DNA of 64,000 bases, from contig DATKXS010000157.1 of assembly GCA_035528895.1 (NCBI GenBank), forward strand, positions 1-64,000, in the 5' to 3' direction. Under the pieces are notes generated by a model. It did no database searches and was not told the DNA's origin. It saw nothing but the letters and a program-made list of their open reading frames with translations. Both the position numbers and the translations under genes were made by a program. Origin of the DNA: UBA8522 sp035528895 (lineage in GTDB: Bacteria > Acidobacteriota > Aminicenantia > Aminicenantales > UBA8522). Shown in pieces: positions 34,925-43,934 of this stretch (position 1 is the stretch's first letter; each line of letters starts with the position of its first letter).

Positions 34925-36403
34925 CTAGCGGTTCGCCCGGGCATAAGCCCCCAGGAACGCGAGCTTGACCACATCGGCGATGATGTCGGGGTTGATGCGG
35001 TAAATCGTGTCGCCTGTTTGGTGGTAGTGAAGATGCGGTCCGTTGGAGTGGAATGAGACGCAGGGAATCCCTTTTTGGTAAAAGGGAGCGTGGTCCGATC
35101 CCCTGACGCCCACCCCTCTGATCGGATAGGCGCCTCCGAGCGTCCCGACATGCTGATCGGCCTCTTCGATGAGGGTTTTGAGTTCGGGGACATCCCCGCT
35201 GTATCCGATGCCCGCGCCATCCCCTTCGCCGACCATGTCGAAGTTGAACATCGTGTCCACTTTGCTGAAAGGCCGGGGGATATGTTCGACAAAATAGGAG
35301 GAGCCCTGGAGCCCCATCTCCTCGCCCCCGAAGAGGGCGAAGACGACCGAGCGTTTGGGTTTTTTCCCCAGTTTAGCGAAGGCTTCGGCGATCTCCATGA
35401 CGGCCGCGCTCCCGCTGGCGTTGTCGTCCGCGCCGGGAAAAAGAAGCCCCATGTGGAGCCCGTTGTGATCGAAATGCCCGCCGATGACAAGACACTCCTC
35501 ACGGAGCTTCGCATCCGAGCCCTCGACATAGCCCACAACATTGTAGCCGATTCCTTCCGGAAAGGGCCTGGCTTCGACTTTGAGGTGGGCCTTCGCCTTT
35601 AGCGGAAAAGAGAGGGGGCGTTTATAGGTGGCGAGGTCTTTCCTGAGTTCGGCGGCCGTGATCCCTTTTTCCTTGAGGACGATGTCGGCGACCTTGGCGT
35701 TGATCTCGGCTGGCAAGAAGCCTTCGATCCAGTCTCCGTTGGGGTTGGAGGCGATCTCGTCGTAGATGTAGATGAGGCCGAAGGCACCCATGTCCTTGGC
35801 TGTTTTCATCCGGGCGCGATGATGGTCGTGGGGCTCGAAGCGCCGGTCGGCCTGGTCGGGCGTCCCCCGGAAGCAGAGGATGAACTTTTCCGCGACGTCC
35901 AGTCCCGCATAATCGTCGTATCCCAGATCGGGCGCGCTGATGCCCCAGCCGGCGAAGACGAGCTCGCCGGTGCGGTCGCCGCTGTCGCTGAAGAGGAGGG
36001 GAAGAAACTCCTTTTCCGGCTCCAGCTTGACCTCTTTGACGGTCGTTTCCTTGGAGCCCTCGGGCTTCTCCTCCAGGAAGAGCGTCAGCCCGGCCCGGTC
36101 GATGATGACATAGGGCGAGGGATAGGATTGGAGGTATCCCGATTCCCGGCTGAGCGGCTTGAGCCCCCATTCTTTGAATTTGGCGGCCGCCCATCTGGCC
36201 GCGGCCGTGTAGCCCTCATGGCCGGTCAGCCGGCCAGCGAACTTTTCTGAGGAGAGAGTCTTGCAGTAGGAATATGCCTCCAGAGGTTGGATGGAGTTCA
36301 ATGCATTCCGGACATCGGCGGCCAGCTTCTCGGCGGCCGATAAGAGCCCACCCGTCGAGAAGGCCAGAGAACAAACGAGGAAAACGAGAAAACGCCTTTT
36401 CAT
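34925..36403 (-). CDS. Secreted M28 aminopeptidase with PA-like insert (copy 1)
   Basis: 492 residues with a signal peptide (MKRRFLVFLVCSLAFSTGGLLS). A PA-type domain (about 140-270, GWGISAPDLGYDDYAGLDV) is inserted before the zinc peptidase core. Metal ligands: H310 in GGHFDH, D327 in PGADDNASG, E361/E362 in GGEEMG (base and ligand), D389 in NFDMVGEG, and a C-terminal His in SNGPHLHYHQTGDT. Zinc aminopeptidase of the M28 family acting outside the cytoplasm. A paralogue with the same domain order lies at 37207-38748 on the other strand. The cyclophilin gene is 31 bases upstream on the same strand and may share its transcript. Confidence 0.92.
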   Translation of the reverse strand: MKRRFLVFLVCSLAFSTGGLLSAAEKLAADVRNALNSIQPLEAYSYCKTLSSEKFAGRLTGHEGYTAAARWAAAKFKEWGLKPLSRESGYLQSYPSPYVIIDRAGLTLFLEEKPEGSKETTVKEVKLEPEKEFLPLLFSDSGDRTGELVFAGWGISAPDLGYDDYAGLDVAEKFILCFRGTPDQADRRFEPHDHHRARMKTAKDMGAFGLIYIYDEIASNPNGDWIEGFLPAEINAKVADIVLKEKGITAAELRKDLATYKRPLSFPLKAKAHLKVEARPFPEGIGYNVVGYVEGSDAKLREECLVIGGHFDHNGLHMGLLFPGADDNASGSAAVMEIAEAFAKLGKKPKRSVVFALFGGEEMGLQGSSYFVEHIPRPFSKVDTMFNFDMVGEGDGAGIGYSGDVPELKTLIEEADQHVGTLGGAYPIRGVGVRGSDHAPFYQKGIPCVSFHSNGPHLHYHQTGDTIYRINPDIIADVVKLAFLGAYARANR

Positions 36404-36434
36404 ACCCTCCTCCTTTCGACGCCGGGGCAGACGG

Positions 36435-37013
36435 CTAGTTTTCGACCCGCCGGATGGAAATGATGGTCACGGCCTCGCGGGGGACATCCTCCATGCCGTG
36501 GACCATCATCGTCGGTGTCGTGGCGATGGCGTCGACGGCGTCGAGCCCGGAAATGACCTTGCCGAAAACGCAGTAGCCGAATCCCTCCGCCGTCTCGTCC
36601 CGGTGATCCAGGAAATCGTTGTCCACATGGTTGATGAAGAACTGGCAGGTCGCGCTGTCGATCTCTCCCGAGCGGGCCATAGCGATCGTGCCGCGGGTGT
36701 TCTTGAGCCCGTTTCCGGCCTCGTTCTTGATCGCTGCCTTGGCCGGCCGGGTGGCGAGGTCGGCGGTCAGGCCGCCGCCCTGGATCATGAATCCCTTGAT
36801 GACGCGGTGGAAGATCAGACCGTCATAGAATTTCGCCTCCACGTAGGAAAGGAAATTCTTGACCGTGACGGGAGCTTTATCGGGGTAGAGCTCGATGGTG
36901 ATGTCGCCCCGGCTCGTTTTCAGCAGGACCTTCGGGTTGGCCGCCTCGGCGTTTCCGCCGGAGAAGGCCATGAAGGCGCCGACGACGAGCACAAGGAGCA
37001 GTCGGTTGGTCAT
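36435..37013 (-). CDS. Exported peptidyl-prolyl cis-trans isomerase (cyclophilin)
   Basis: 192 residues with a signal peptide (MTNRLLLVLVVGAFMAFSGG). The cyclophilin core is complete: TSRGDITIELYPDKAPVTVK, FYDGLIFHRVIKGFMIQGG, ATCQFFINHVDNDFLD and GYCVFGKVISGLDAVDAI. Residues FHR, FMIQGG and QFFIN line the active site. A periplasmic protein-folding helper similar to PpiA. It starts with AGGAGG a few bases upstream and is followed after 31 bases by the M28 peptidase. Confidence 0.93.
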   Translation of the reverse strand: MTNRLLLVLVVGAFMAFSGGNAEAANPKVLLKTSRGDITIELYPDKAPVTVKNFLSYVEAKFYDGLIFHRVIKGFMIQGGGLTADLATRPAKAAIKNEAGNGLKNTRGTIAMARSGEIDSATCQFFINHVDNDFLDHRDETAEGFGYCVFGKVISGLDAVDAIATTPTMMVHGMEDVPREAVTIISIRRVEN

Positions 37014-37046
37014 GACGAACCTCCTCGGTTTTTGTTGGGGAGACCA

Positions 37047-37075
37047 TAAATATCAGAAACGGCAGCCCAAATCAA
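37047..37075 (-). promoter_or_regulatory. Candidate promoter of the cyclophilin gene
   Basis: Minus strand TTGATT (37070-37075), 17-base spacer, TATTTA (37047-37052) with TG one base before it. Upstream of ppi by about 34 bases. Confidence 0.4.
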
Positions 37076-37114
37076 CCAGGCTCAGGAATCGCTGCGGGTA
37101 ATCATTTCTGTTTT

Positions 37115-37146
37115 GGTGATTCCATTGGTCGCAGGAGGCCGCCCCA
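37115..37146. repeat. Palindromic repeat family, fragment (left arm only)
   Basis: The bases GGTGATTCCATTGGTCGCAG and the following GAGGCCGCCCC align closely with the left arm of copy 2 (53675-53705) and copy 1 (7657-7687). The interior and right arm are missing. Like the full copies it lies between divergent genes. Confidence 0.7.
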
Positions 37147-37206
37147 AGGGATTCTTGATTCGCTCCCGGTGCTGTGATAAAAAGGCTCTTCCTACAGGAG
37201 GCAAAG

Positions 37207-38748
37207 ATGAAAAGAGGAACATCTCGGGTGCTTTCCGGCCTCATCCTTTTGGCTTCGATCTCTTCAGTTGCAAGCGCCGTCGGCCGATCCGCTTCACAGA
37301 CGATTGGAGACGAACAGAAGATCCTCAGCAGCCTCCACACGATCTCAAGCCAGACACTTTATGGCTACGTTAAAGAACTGGTCTCGGAGAAATACGGCGG
37401 CCGGTTGACCGGGACTCCGGAGTACGACGCCTGCGCCGACTGGGTCGCCTCGCTCCTGAAAAAGTGGGGAGTTCAGCCCGGGGGCGACGGCGGCGGCTAC
37501 AAGCAGTCTTTTCCCAATCCCTACACCCTGGTCTTTCCCGGCTGTAAGGTCTATCTGCGGCTGCCCATCAACGGCGCTGAAGTCAGGAAATATTACCGTT
37601 ACGAAGACGAGTTTATCCCCGGAGGGACCTCGGGATCAGGGGAGGTGACGGCCGAAGTCGTCTATGTCGGGTATGGCGTGACCGCGCCGGAGCTCGGATA
37701 TGACGACTATGCCGGAGTTAACGTCGAGGGCAAGATCCTGCTGATGGAAAGGGAGGTGCCGGTTTCGCCCGACAAGGATGCCGGCCTGTTCAAGAGATGG
37801 CGGCCTTACTCTTTTCACCAGTATAAACTGGAGAACGCGGTCGTCCAAGGCGCCAGAGGCATGCTTTACAATTACGGGCCGATCGGCAATCCCAACAATT
37901 CCTATGACGCCGGTTTCATCTACAGTCACGTGGGCGATGCTGTCATCGCCGATGTCTTCGCCGGCACGGGACGCGACCACAAGGCGACCGTGGAGAGGAT
38001 CCGGGAGACCTTGAGGCCGCAGTCCTTCGCCACGGGCAAGGTCTTCACCATCAAGAACCTGACCGAACATCATCCTGACGGTATCGGCGCCAACGTCATC
38101 GGGCTCATCGAAGGCGCCGACCCCGTCCTCAAGGACGAGCTCATCATCCTCGGCGGGCACCTCGACCACCTCGGTCGTCTCTGGGAGCTCATGCCCGGGG
38201 CGAACGACAACGCTACGGCGGTGGCGGTCATGCTGGGCGTTGCCGAAGCCATGTCCAAGTGTCCGGTCAAACCCCGGCGCTCGGTCATGTTCCTGTTTTT
38301 CGGGGCGGAGGAGCAGGGCGTTGCGGGTTCCGAGTTCTATGTCAACCATCCCGTTTTCCCGCTGGAAAAAACGGCGGCCTTCATCAACATGGAAGGACCC
38401 GGCAGCGGCGATAAAATCGGGGTCCTGGCGGGAAAGAACTTTCCCGATCTCTACGGATTTCTCGAGAAGGCAAACAGCCATTACATCCACCGCGTGATCG
38501 AAGCGTCCCACTTCGCCAACATCGCCCGGCCGCGCCAGGACACGGCGCGCTTCCTCTGGAAAGGAGTGCCCGGCGTCACGGTCGGCGCCTCCGAGAGCGA
38601 TCCTGTCGACCGGCCTCCTTCCTACCACAACACCCGCGATAACCTCGAAAGCGTCAGGCCGGAGATCATGGAGGACATCGCCCAGCTCCTGTTCGCGGCC
38701 ATCATGGACATGAGCGATGAGCCGGCTCTGAATTTCCGAAAGCGGTAG
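37207..38748 (+). CDS. Secreted M28 aminopeptidase with PA-like insert (copy 2)
   Basis: 513 residues; start ATG 37207 follows AGGAGG with five bases, so the ATG-less extension to 37174 is not used. Signal peptide RGTSRVLSGLILLASISSVA. PA-like insert with GYGVTAPELGYDDYAGVNV. Zinc core: GGHLDHLG, MPGANDNATA, GAEEQG with base and ligand glutamates, NMEGPG where Glu replaces the Asp of copy 1, and a final His in PPSYHNTRDN. Clearly paralogous to the gene at 34925-36403, but the two differ around the metal site and at the C-terminus, suggesting different substrates. Divergent from the cyclophilin gene, with a repeat fragment between. Confidence 0.92.
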   Translation: MKRGTSRVLSGLILLASISSVASAVGRSASQTIGDEQKILSSLHTISSQTLYGYVKELVSEKYGGRLTGTPEYDACADWVASLLKKWGVQPGGDGGGYKQSFPNPYTLVFPGCKVYLRLPINGAEVRKYYRYEDEFIPGGTSGSGEVTAEVVYVGYGVTAPELGYDDYAGVNVEGKILLMEREVPVSPDKDAGLFKRWRPYSFHQYKLENAVVQGARGMLYNYGPIGNPNNSYDAGFIYSHVGDAVIADVFAGTGRDHKATVERIRETLRPQSFATGKVFTIKNLTEHHPDGIGANVIGLIEGADPVLKDELIILGGHLDHLGRLWELMPGANDNATAVAVMLGVAEAMSKCPVKPRRSVMFLFFGAEEQGVAGSEFYVNHPVFPLEKTAAFINMEGPGSGDKIGVLAGKNFPDLYGFLEKANSHYIHRVIEASHFANIARPRQDTARFLWKGVPGVTVGASESDPVDRPPSYHNTRDNLESVRPEIMEDIAQLLFAAIMDMSDEPALNFRKR

Positions 38749-38888
38749 AATGGGACCTGTCATGGCGCATCTCCTCCGACCTCGCTCAAGACCCGCCCAC
38801 CCACCCCATCCGCTCGGTCGCTCGGAGACAAGCGCCATGCCACCCATTCCCAAAAAAAACATCTGTCTAATGTGATAGGAGGCTCGAC

Positions 38889-40028
38889 ATGTTGTACCAT
38901 ATGCCCACAGCCGTCATCTTTGGGGCGGGCACGTTCGCTGAATTGCGGCGAGTTGTCCAGGATGAATTCCGTTCTTCCCGCCCATTTTTGGTCACCGATC
39001 GAGGTGTCGTTGAAGCCGGAATTGCCGAGAAGGTTCTGGCCCATCTATCTCCGGTGGCCGTTTATGACGAGGTCGAGCCGAATCCCAGGCATGGCACCAT
39101 TGACAGAGCGGGGGAGTTCGTCCGGACTCTCCGTCCCGACCTCATCGTCGGAGTCGGCGGCGGCAGCGCCCTGGATGCCGCCAAGGCGATCGCCCTGCTG
39201 GCGACGAATCCGGGCCGGATCGAGGAATATGAAGGTCGGGAGCGCTACAAGACCGCTCCTCTTCCCGTATTCGCGATTCCCACAACTTGTGGCACTGGAA
39301 GCGAGGTTACCTGGGTGGCCGTCATCACTCACACTGGGCGCCAGTTCAAGATGAGCATCAAGGGAACGCGGATGTATCCGGCGGCGGCGCTCGTCGACCC
39401 GGACCTGCTCATGACTTTGCCTTCTCATCTTATTGCCTCGACGGGCCTGGATGCCCTCACCCATGCCGTCGAAGCCTTCACTGTCAAGCCGGCCAATTTC
39501 ATCTCCGATACTCTGGCCCTGGAATCGATCCGCCTGATCTTTCGCTTTCTCCCGCGGGCCTATCAAGATATCAAGGGCGATAGCGAGGCCAGGGAAGGGC
39601 AGATGAAGGGAAGCCTCCTGGCCGGGATGGCCTTCGGGAACAGTGATGTCGGCGCCGTCCACTGTTTGGCCGAATCCGTCGGGTCGCTCTACGACACGCC
39701 GCACGGGGTCGCCAATGCGATTTTTCTGCCTCCCGTCATGGAGTTCAATCTTCCGGCGGCGAGAGAGAAGTACGCGGCCATCGCCGCCGCCATCGGCCTC
39801 GAGGCCGCCGCCAAGGATGACGCCGCTCGCGCCCTCATCCAGAAAATCAAGGACCTGTCCCGTTCCCTCTCCATCCCCTCTTTTCGGGACTTGAGAATCC
39901 CGGGGGGCGATTTCGTCGCCATCGCCCGGAAGTCTTTCGAGAACAATTCGAACTTCTCCAACCCCCGCGAAGCCAGCGCCGAGGATTATCTTCACATCTT
40001 GCGGCAGGTCCACCAGGCGGGCGCATAG
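38889..40028 (+). CDS. Iron-containing (group III) alcohol dehydrogenase
   Basis: 379 residues. NAD(P)-binding loop GVGGGSALDAAKAIALL, substrate-site IPTTCGTGSEVTWVAV, and the iron ligands in VDPDLLMTLP (Asp region), TGLDALTHAVEAFTVKPAN (His), SDVGAVHCLAE (His) and YDTPHGVANAIFLP (His). Members reduce or oxidise short alcohols and aldehydes such as 1,3-propanediol or lactaldehyde; the exact substrate is unknown. AGGAGG is six bases before the ATG. No fermentation partner is adjacent. A GGGGAC hairpin begins at the base after its stop. Confidence 0.92.
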   Translation: MLYHMPTAVIFGAGTFAELRRVVQDEFRSSRPFLVTDRGVVEAGIAEKVLAHLSPVAVYDEVEPNPRHGTIDRAGEFVRTLRPDLIVGVGGGSALDAAKAIALLATNPGRIEEYEGRERYKTAPLPVFAIPTTCGTGSEVTWVAVITHTGRQFKMSIKGTRMYPAAALVDPDLLMTLPSHLIASTGLDALTHAVEAFTVKPANFISDTLALESIRLIFRFLPRAYQDIKGDSEAREGQMKGSLLAGMAFGNSDVGAVHCLAESVGSLYDTPHGVANAIFLPPVMEFNLPAAREKYAAIAAAIGLEAAAKDDAARALIQKIKDLSRSLSIPSFRDLRIPGGDFVAIARKSFENNSNFSNPREASAEDYLHILRQVHQAGA

Positions 40029-40081
40029 AAATTTGGGGACATGAACCGAATTTCTGAGTTCGGCATCGTGTCCCCAAATTT
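40029..40081. terminator. GGGGAC hairpin after the alcohol dehydrogenase
   Basis: AAATTTGGGGACA (40029-40041) pairs perfectly with TGTCCCCAAATTT (40069-40081), and an inner stem CCGAA/TTCGG lies between. It begins immediately after the TAG stop, as the similar hairpin does after the DUF885 gene. Likely a terminator or a REP-like element; the T-run is short. Confidence 0.6.
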
Positions 40082-40123
40082 CCAATTTAAGCGACGAGCT
40101 GGCACTCCTAATTTCGGCAAGGC

Positions 40124-40190
40124 GAGGGGTAGTGGCATCGAAACCGTGCCCGCTCACTCCTCATACGGGTTTTTCCTGCCACTACCCCTC
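40124..40190. repeat. Inverted repeat between convergent genes
   Basis: GAGGGGTAGTGGCA (40124-40137) and TGCCACTACCCCTC (40177-40190) are perfect 14-base inverted arms around a 39-base loop, extending three more bases with one wobble. Located between the convergent ends of the dehydrogenase and GTPase genes; could be a second terminator. Confidence 0.6.
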
Positions 40191-40253
40191 ACCTCATAAA
40201 AAAGACAAAGCAAGCATATTCTCTTAAGACAAGGCGAGCTATATATCCCGAGC

Positions 40254-41249
40254 CTAGATTCGCAGTTCGACGATGTCCTCGTCTTCGAGAGCGAAATCGC
40301 GGTGGACCATCTGGCCCTGCAGTGACAGCGAGCCTTTCCTCCATACCCGGGCGTATTTCAGTTTCTCGAAAAAGTCTTTGTGGACCGCGCTGGCCATTTC
40401 GCTCACCGTGCTGCCTTTGGGGAGTGAGAAGGGCTCGTTGAAATCGGCCTTCTTGCCGGGCGTCTTGCTGTAGACGCGGATGATATCGAGGAGGAGGAAG
40501 ATCTCTCTCTTGAGGCCGTCCAGCCCGTCGCCGCGCGCGGCCGACACGGGATAGAACGCGACCTTTCCTCCGAAATATTCCTTGACGAAAGCGAGGTTTT
40601 CACCGGCAAGAGGAGAATCCCGCTTGGTTCCGATGAAAAGAGTTTTTTTCTGATAACGGCCTGGTTCCGGGGGGGACGCCGGATTCTCGGCGTGAAACTC
40701 CACTCGTTTTTGCTCGAGCTTGGAAAGGAGACTCTCCAGGATGGAAACGGTCTCCTGGTCGGCCAGGTCGAGGACGAGCAGAACGCCGTCGGCCGCTTTG
40801 ACCAGCTCGACCAGGTCGGTCTCGATGTCGTCGGGCGCAAGGGGCTGTGTATCGACGAGCTGGACCTGGATGTTCTCGAATTTCATCATGTAGGGAGCGG
40901 GTGTGCGGGTCGTATAGGGGTAATCTCCGACTTCCGGGTGAGCGCCGGTGAGCGAAGCGATGAGCCGCGATTTCCCGGCATTGGGGGGGCCGATGACGAC
41001 GACCTGTCCAGCGCCCGTTTTTTCGACGTGGAAGCTGGGTCCGTGCCGGGCCACCATGGGCTTCGCTAGGGCGGCCGACTTGAGCTTGGCCATCTTCGTT
41101 TTGAGCATGGCCTGAAGCTTCTCCGTCCCCTTGTGCTTGGGGATCGTGGCCATCATCTCCTCGAGGGCCTTCATCTTCTCCTGGGGAGTCTTCGCCTCCC
41201 GGAATTTCCGTTCGGCTTCGATGTATTGGGGCGTCAGGTTGGCCGGCAT
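40254..41249 (-). CDS. DRG/Obg-like GTPase with C-terminal TGS domain
   Basis: 331 residues. A helical N-terminus (about 1-65), a GTPase domain with P-loop GPPNAGKS (87-94) and the switch GDYPYTTRTPAPYMM, and a C-terminal TGS domain (about 265-331, VYSKTPGKKADFNEPFSLPK then QMVHRDFALEDEDIVELRI). This is the arrangement of developmentally regulated GTP-binding (DRG) proteins, linked to ribosomes in archaea and eukaryotes. G motifs are unusual: G3 is DTQP where DxxG is expected, and G4 is TKRD rather than NKxD. GTP turnover may therefore be altered, but GDYPYTTR is a strong family marker. Convergent with the dehydrogenase gene. Confidence 0.85.
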   Translation of the reverse strand: MPANLTPQYIEAERKFREAKTPQEKMKALEEMMATIPKHKGTEKLQAMLKTKMAKLKSAALAKPMVARHGPSFHVEKTGAGQVVVIGPPNAGKSRLIASLTGAHPEVGDYPYTTRTPAPYMMKFENIQVQLVDTQPLAPDDIETDLVELVKAADGVLLVLDLADQETVSILESLLSKLEQKRVEFHAENPASPPEPGRYQKKTLFIGTKRDSPLAGENLAFVKEYFGGKVAFYPVSAARGDGLDGLKREIFLLLDIIRVYSKTPGKKADFNEPFSLPKGSTVSEMASAVHKDFFEKLKYARVWRKGSLSLQGQMVHRDFALEDEDIVELRI

Positions 41250-41269
41250 TTTCTGACCTTGGGATGGGA

Positions 41270-41298
41270 ATTATAATCGATTGCCCTCGTCTATTCAA
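41270..41298 (-). promoter_or_regulatory. Promoter of the DRG-like GTPase gene
   Basis: Minus strand TTGAAT (41293-41298), 17-base spacer, TATAAT (41270-41275), about 20 bases upstream of the ATG at 41249. Confidence 0.6.
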
Positions 41299-41415
41299 AG
41301 TAGAGAAAACGGCCGCCGGCCGGAAGCGGCGCGGCCGCAGAGAGCGAGCCCCAAAAAATTGTGATGATGAGCCGGACCAAGCACAAAATATTGTGGAAAT
41401 GCCCCCAAAAACAGC

Positions 41416-41444
41416 TTTACTTGCAGGTCCTTTTCAGATATAAT
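41416..41444 (+). promoter_or_regulatory. Promoter of gyrB-gyrA
   Basis: TTTACT (41416-41421), 17-base spacer, perfect TATAAT (41439-41444), about 77 bases before gyrB. Confidence 0.6.
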
Positions 41445-41521
41445 ATTTTTATCAGAATGGACGCCCGGTTTTTTACCGCCCTCTCATCCGTAAATCATCC
41501 TTTTTCAATGAGATAAGCGCA

Positions 41522-43909
41522 ATGAAAGAAAAAAAATATACGGCCGAGAGCATCAAAGTTCTGAAGGGGCTGGAAGCTGTCCGCAAACGGCCCGCCATGT
41601 ACATCGGAAGCACCGGACCCGAGGGCCTTAGCCATCTTGTCTACGAGGTCGTGGATAACTCCATCGACGAGGCCCTGGCCGGCTTCTGCAAGAATATCGA
41701 AGTGCAGATCCACGTCGATAACTCCGTCACGGTCATCGACGACGGCCGCGGCATCCCGGTCGAGACCCACAAGAAGGAGAAGAAGTCCGCGGCCGAGGTC
41801 GTCATGACCATGCTCCACGCCGGCGGCAAGTTCGATGACAAGACTTACAAAGTCTCAGGCGGACTGCACGGCGTCGGCGTTTCGGTCGTTAACGCCCTGT
41901 CCATGCGGTTGGATCTCGAGGTCAAGCGGAACGGGGGGATCTTCACGCAGAGCTACGAAAGGGGCGTTCCCCTCGGCCGGCTGAAGCAGGTCGGGAAGAC
42001 CAAGAAGTCCGGGACCAAGATCACCTTCTGGCCCGACGACGAGATCTTCGAAACGCCCGAGTTCAACTTCGAGATCCTGACCCAGCGGATGCGGGAACTC
42101 AGCTTCCTCAACCGGGGAATCCGGATCGCGATCAGCGATGAACGGGTGAACAAGACAAACGAGTTCCAGTACAAGGGCGGCATCGTCGAGTTCGTCCAAT
42201 TCCTCAATCAGAACAAGACTGCCCTTAATCCCCGGCCGGTCTATTTCGAGTGCAAGAAAGACGACGTCATGGTCGAGCTGGCCTTTCAGTACAACACCGG
42301 CTACACCGAGACGATCTTCACCTTCGTCAACAACATCAACACGACGGAGGGCGGAACCCATCTCATCGGGTTCAAAGCCGCCCTGACCCGCTGTCTCAAC
42401 AACTATGCTGTGGCCAATAACCTGTTCAAGGATCTGAGTGCCGGTTCCCTCTCCGGGGACGACAGCCGGGAGGGCCTGACCGCCGTCCTCAGCATCAAGA
42501 TGCGCGATCCCCAATTTGAGGGCCAGACCAAGACTAAGCTGGGTAACTCCGAGGTCAAGGGGATCGTCGAGTCCCTGGTCAACGAGAAGCTCACTGCTTA
42601 CCTCGAGGAGAACCCGACCAATGCCAAGAGGGTCATCCTCAAAGCTCTGGAAGCGGCCCGGGCTCGCGAGGCGGCCCGCAAGGCCCGCGACCTGGCCCGG
42701 CGCAAGAGTGTCCTCGAGTCGACCTCTCTCCCCGGAAAGCTGGCCGACTGCCAGGAGCGCGACCCGGCGCTGGCCGAGATCTTCATCGTCGAAGGCGATT
42801 CTGCCGGGGGCTCGGCCAAGCAGGGCCGCGACCGCCGCTTTCAGGCCATCCTGCCCCTGAAAGGAAAGATCCTCAACGTCTGGAAGGCCAAGCAGGACAA
42901 GATCTTCAACAACGAAGAGATCGGGATGATGATCGCCGCCCTGGGGACGGCGATCGGCGAGGCCGAGTCGACCCTCGACAAGCTCCGCTACCACAAAGTC
43001 ATCATCATGACCGACGCCGACGTGGACGGCTCTCACATCCGGACGCTGCTCATGACCTTCTTCTACCGGTACATGAAATCCCTGATCGAGCAGGGCCACC
43101 TCTATATCGCCCAACCGCCCCTCTACAAGATCACCCGGGGCCGGGAACTCCTCTATCTCAAAGAGGAGCGGGCTTACGATAAGTGGATCGTCAAGAAGAT
43201 CTCGGAGGATTTTCAGGTGAAGGTCAAAGGCAAGAAAGAGGTCTTCGAGGGCGAAAAATTCCGCAAGATTTTCCTGAGGATCATGCAGAAGAAGAACTAC
43301 ATCGAGCTTCTGGAGCGCAAGAGCTATCCACGGTTTCTCATCGACCTCCTGATCAAGGAGGGAGTGGACAGCCTGGAGTTCCTCCAAGACAAAAAGGCGA
43401 TGAGGCGGATCCGCTCGCTGGTCGAAGCCAAGGGCCTGCAGACCGAGCTGGACAAAGACGAGGAGTATGAGGCTTATGAGCTCGGAATCCGGTTCCAGAT
43501 CAACGGGATGTCCATCAACTGCAAGGTGAACCTGGCCCTGGTGGATTCCGTAGAGTACAAGAACCTCTACAAGATCTATAAGGAACTCGAGGGCTTCCGG
43601 CCTCCCTATGAGGTCCTCAGCAACGGCGAATCCGTTGTCATCGAGAACGAGAACAAGCTCGTCGAATACCTCCATGAAAAGGGCAAGAAGGGGGTTTCCA
43701 TCCAGCGTTACAAAGGTTTGGGTGAGATGACGCCGGAGCAGCTCTGGGTCACGACCATGAACCCGGAGAACCGGGCTCTGCTCAAGGTTTCGATCCAGGA
43801 CGCGGTCGAAGCGGAAGAGGTTTTCAACACGCTCATGGGAGATGAGGTCGAGCGGCGCCGGGCCTTCATCGAGGCCAACGCCCTGATGGCCACCAACCTT
43901 GACATCTGA
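41522..43909 (+). CDS. gyrB: DNA gyrase subunit B
   Basis: 795 residues; ATPase subunit that drives negative supercoiling. GHKL ATPase motifs NSIDEALAGF, DDGRGIPVE and GGLHGVGVSVVNALS; TOPRIM centre EGDSAGGSAKQGRDRRFQAI with the catalytic Glu and LPLKGKILNVWKA, and TDADVDGSHIRTLLMTFFYR with the metal aspartates. C-terminal IQRYKGLGEMTPEQLWVTTM and NPENRALLKV are standard. Length fits type II subunits with the modest insertion between TOPRIM and tail; a quinolone-relevant 'KVEKAR'-like site was not examined in detail. gyrA follows after 25 bases, so the two gyrase subunits are co-transcribed. Confidence 0.97.
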   Translation: MKEKKYTAESIKVLKGLEAVRKRPAMYIGSTGPEGLSHLVYEVVDNSIDEALAGFCKNIEVQIHVDNSVTVIDDGRGIPVETHKKEKKSAAEVVMTMLHAGGKFDDKTYKVSGGLHGVGVSVVNALSMRLDLEVKRNGGIFTQSYERGVPLGRLKQVGKTKKSGTKITFWPDDEIFETPEFNFEILTQRMRELSFLNRGIRIAISDERVNKTNEFQYKGGIVEFVQFLNQNKTALNPRPVYFECKKDDVMVELAFQYNTGYTETIFTFVNNINTTEGGTHLIGFKAALTRCLNNYAVANNLFKDLSAGSLSGDDSREGLTAVLSIKMRDPQFEGQTKTKLGNSEVKGIVESLVNEKLTAYLEENPTNAKRVILKALEAARAREAARKARDLARRKSVLESTSLPGKLADCQERDPALAEIFIVEGDSAGGSAKQGRDRRFQAILPLKGKILNVWKAKQDKIFNNEEIGMMIAALGTAIGEAESTLDKLRYHKVIIMTDADVDGSHIRTLLMTFFYRYMKSLIEQGHLYIAQPPLYKITRGRELLYLKEERAYDKWIVKKISEDFQVKVKGKKEVFEGEKFRKIFLRIMQKKNYIELLERKSYPRFLIDLLIKEGVDSLEFLQDKKAMRRIRSLVEAKGLQTELDKDEEYEAYELGIRFQINGMSINCKVNLALVDSVEYKNLYKIYKELEGFRPPYEVLSNGESVVIENENKLVEYLHEKGKKGVSIQRYKGLGEMTPEQLWVTTMNPENRALLKVSIQDAVEAEEVFNTLMGDEVERRRAFIEANALMATNLDI

Positions 43910-43934
43910 TCCGATCTTCGAAAGGACCTGACCG

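Noticed and set aside
38760..38860. A terminator or repeat after the second M28 gene
   Set aside because: An imperfect inverted repeat around CATGGCGC/GCGCCATG exists, but the stem has many mismatches and no match elsewhere in the window.
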